DNA of 64,000 bases, taken from assembly GCA_014773175.1 (NCBI GenBank), contig VXCM01000301.1, forward strand, positions 170,913 to 234,912. The letters are read 5' to 3'. The first letter of the stretch is position 1; the number at the start of each line of letters is the position of its first letter. The translations under genes and the position numbers were made by a program. This document shows positions 61,376 to 64,000 of the stretch, piece after piece. Under the pieces are notes generated by a model. That model saw nothing but the letters and a program-made list of their open reading frames with translations. It did not search any database and had not been told where the DNA came from. The DNA is from Lucifuga dentata (lineage: Eukaryota; Chordata; Actinopteri; Ophidiiformes; Bythitidae).

Positions 61376-61399
61376 GCTGCCATGATATATCATGGCAGC
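61376..61399. repeat. 24-bp perfect palindrome
   Basis: GCTGCCATGATA followed directly by its reverse complement, in intergenic DNA upstream of sdk2. Confidence 0.92.
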
Positions 61400-63397
61400 A
61401 CAAAATACCCTGGGCACAATAAAGATTAGGTGGAATGAATAGATAAATAAGCCAGAGGTCTCTTACAATTTTGCATCAGTTTTAGCACGTGAAATTGTTC
61501 CCTGTAGCCTTTAATTCTCCCTGTCTCCTCTGTGTAAGATGTTGTTCCAGCTTACCTACAGCTCAAAATCAAAACAAGAAGGATCCATATTTTGGTTTTA
61601 TTAGCATTGTGTTAGAGTCTCTGTGGATTTGGTATCTGTTTCCTGGTGTTCATTACAGCCTGTATTGTGACACTGCTGCAGTACAGTATGTCCATAAGCA
61701 ATACAGGAGCAAGGTGGCAAGAGCCCCCTGAGTTTAACAAAGTGTGAAGATTCTGAAGTCTATTGATTTCCAAAACTAACAGCAGTACAAGCACAGAAAG
61801 CATGGGGAGAATTTTAAACATATAAACAGCAGCATTGACCTAGCTGTGCTGGTCCCACAGCAATGGAACTATTATCTGCTTGGGTCTGCATCCTTACGTT
61901 TTTAACATGGTGAATTATTGTGAAAGAATGTTTGCAATCAGATGAATGATTTTGAGTTATTGCAGCATACAAATGCCATTATGCTATATTAGCTGGCTAA
62001 ACTCAAGCCAATTGAAATTTCTCATATAGCTTAGCAGTGACAGGGTGATTTAGTTTTCAGGAGTTTTAGCTGTAGTGTAATGTAAATGAATGCTGTGCAG
62101 CTGGAGTACTCCCATGAGGGCCCAGCATTGTTTGAACTGTCTAGGAAGCATAAGAGTATATCTATACAAAAATTGGGATTCAGTCCAAAAGGTCTGTGCC
62201 CTGTCCTTCCTATTATCAATACAATCTATAATACTGTGTAAAAGAGTCCTCCTCAATATGACAAGTCAGAACATACATTATTGTGTTAAGCTGCATCAGG
62301 AGAAATGTACACTTAGTGTTACAGGCATAAATCACAACAAATAGCTGGTGTGTAACATGGTTTTGAAATATCAAAGACAGATTACAGAGGAATGGAAAAA
62401 GATGATGCTCACAGATGTCTTGCAAGAACATTTGTTAACTGTCATTAAGAAATTATTCCCTCTAGAGAGAGATTAAAACATTAGCAGTATGATCCTGTCC
62501 TGTAAATGAGGCTTGAAATACTGTGCCTTTCCTCTTTTCTAATCTAAATGGTCACACAAAATTAGATGACCCGTTAAGAGTTTGACAGTATTTGTAAGAT
62601 TTGCCATAAAATGACATATTGATTTTCATAAAGCAACAATAAAGTCAGCTGTAAAGAACATCCAGCCATAACCCAGTTATAAAACTGATGAGATTTGATG
62701 GAGCTGTTGAGGCTAAGGGTTTCTAATCTTGATGCAGTTTCTTATTTTCAGCGTGGAACACCAGTCCTCCACTGTTTAATACCTGAGTGTTAAAGCCACG
62801 AAAGGTTAACAAAGCAAGACATCATTTTCATTAGAAAAAGCCACTTGAGCTAATTGTAGAGAGCTCTTGTGAAGTGATTATGTCAAAAACTTAATTAGTA
62901 TCCTTGTGTCGTCATATCTTGTGTTTGAAATTGGGCAGCTACAGTGACTTCAGCAGACATACATTTATGATAGAGGTCACTTTTGTCATTAGGAGCATGA
63001 AGCCAAGCCTTTTTCCCTGGTATTGAATATTGCTGTTACATAAATTTGATACAGTGCCAAGGGGCAATCATGTCCTTTAAGTCCATTAAACATTAACCAC
63101 TGAGAGACCCTATGGTTGCCTTTCTGACAACAGTCTTGAATTGCACATATATTTTTTTCCCCTCAGGCAGTAAGACAGAGGAGTCAGATATTATCTCCTG
63201 TTGATGCAACAGCCTTCATCAGTCCATACAGCCAGCCTCCAAACCTCCAGGAAGAATGCCTCAGGCTTCAGAAACCTCAAAAGTGCACAATTGAGCCCTT
63301 ATCTATTCCCAAATGCAAAACCTTTATATGTCAGCACAGGTTTACTGCTGTCAAGGGATCAGTCAGAGGAATCAGAAACAGTTCTTCTCATAATTAA

Positions 63398-63875
63398 AGG
63401 ACCATACCAGTGATTGTGTATGTCTGAGCCCCCCAAAATACAATTTTTATACACATTACATTTCTGACAACCATTTCCAAAAATATACTACTTTAGCAGT
63501 AAATTTCAAATTATTTGGCAAACACTATGTCAATAAGGCTTTTTGCTGAATTAAGTTTATTTAACTGATTCAACACAGAGCTGCACGGAAGACAATGTAT
63601 GTCTCTGGTAGGGAATATAGTTCAAGCTGAAAACGGCTTTCACCAAGAAATTAAAATAACTGTGCCTATTGGGCCTAAGTATTAGAAGGCAAAACATTGA
63701 GTTTTTAGGTGGATCTATCAGCTGAACATTTTACTTTTGAAAAATTTGGAGATTTGAAAAAATAACATCTAAACTAAAATCTGTTTTTATGTTTTGGAAA
63801 TTGGCTGTCACTAACATAACATGTATGCAGGTTGTATAAATTGGGCTCAAACATGTACAATCCCAGTATGGTCCT
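63398..63875 (+). mobile_element. TTAA-bordered non-autonomous element, copy E
   Basis: The left end AGGACCATACCAGTGAT follows TTAA (63394-63397). The right end CAGTATGGTCCT is followed by TTAA (63876-63879). The inverted ends pair over about 30 bp with mismatches. It lies upstream of sdk2. Confidence 0.82.
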
Positions 63876-63889
63876 TTAAAAGGACATTT

Positions 63890-64000
63890 TTTGTGACGGA
63901 TGGGGTTTGGACCCAAATGCAGCACACAGTACATTTTGACAAGTTAAGTTCTTTAATAGAGTTCTCAGTCCAACACAGAAGCAGGCAGAACAACTGGCAG
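63890..64000. mobile_element. Probable start of another interspersed repeat, cut by the window edge
   Basis: GTGACGGATGGGGTTTGG followed by ACCCAAATGCAG resembles the terminus of a common teleost repeat. Only about 110 bp is visible, so the family cannot be assigned. Confidence 0.35.

Larger units (their letters stand above)
58926..63393. other. Intergenic DNA, no gene recognised
   Basis: It holds the 52-bp CA repeat (59666-59717) and a 24-bp perfect palindrome (61376-61399). The longest open frame (60697-61056, plus) shows no recognisable domain. The rest is AT-rich and plain. Confidence 0.55.

Noticed and set aside
1..64000. CRISPR array, operon or prokaryotic defence system
   Set aside because: The regularly repeated units here are microsatellites or assembly duplications. 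The gene structure is eukaryotic, with spliced exons.

Overview
The window is vertebrate nuclear DNA, most likely from a teleost fish. Short coding exons with GT..AG borders are separated by long introns. Dinucleotide microsatellites are dense, and degenerate repeats of teleost type are scattered throughout. There are no bacterial-type operons, CRISPR arrays, rRNAs or tRNAs that I can support.

The only protein-coding gene I can support is the 5' part of a sidekick-2 (sdk2) orthologue on the minus strand. Nine coding exons read from right to left. Exon 1 at about 55.64-55.72 kb encodes the signal peptide. An intron of about 44.6 kb follows, and exons 2-9 lie between 11.0 and 0.3 kb. Joined, and with one assembly duplication in exon 6 removed, they give an open frame of 404 codons plus one base with consistent phase at every junction. 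The product is a signal peptide followed by immunoglobulin domains 1-4, the part of Sidekick proteins that carries homophilic recognition in neuronal synaptic-layer targeting. The remaining Ig and fibronectin III domains, the membrane segment and the tail must lie left of position 1. I cannot tell whether this is sdk2a or sdk2b.

Layout: 1-11 kb holds exons 9 to 2 with introns 8 to 2. 11-55.6 kb is intron 1, with microsatellites, mobile-element copies, G-rich runs, palindromes and TAAT-rich blocks that could be conserved regulatory DNA. 55.6-56.6 kb is a relatively CpG-containing block around exon 1 and the presumed promoter. 56.6-64 kb is upstream intergenic DNA with a LINE remnant, a long CA repeat, a mobile-element copy and the start of another repeat at the right edge.

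Five full-length copies of one non-autonomous element (about 420-560 bp, imperfect inverted ends, TTAA at the borders) occur in the window. Twelve single-N gaps are present. Six sit exactly between two direct copies of 63-77 bp, which is a sign of unmerged contig ends; one of these breaks sdk2 exon 6. I found no undescribed gene system. The most checkable items are the exon 6 artefact, the splice-site-proximal UG and CA repeats at exons 5 and 6, and the TTAA-flanked element family.
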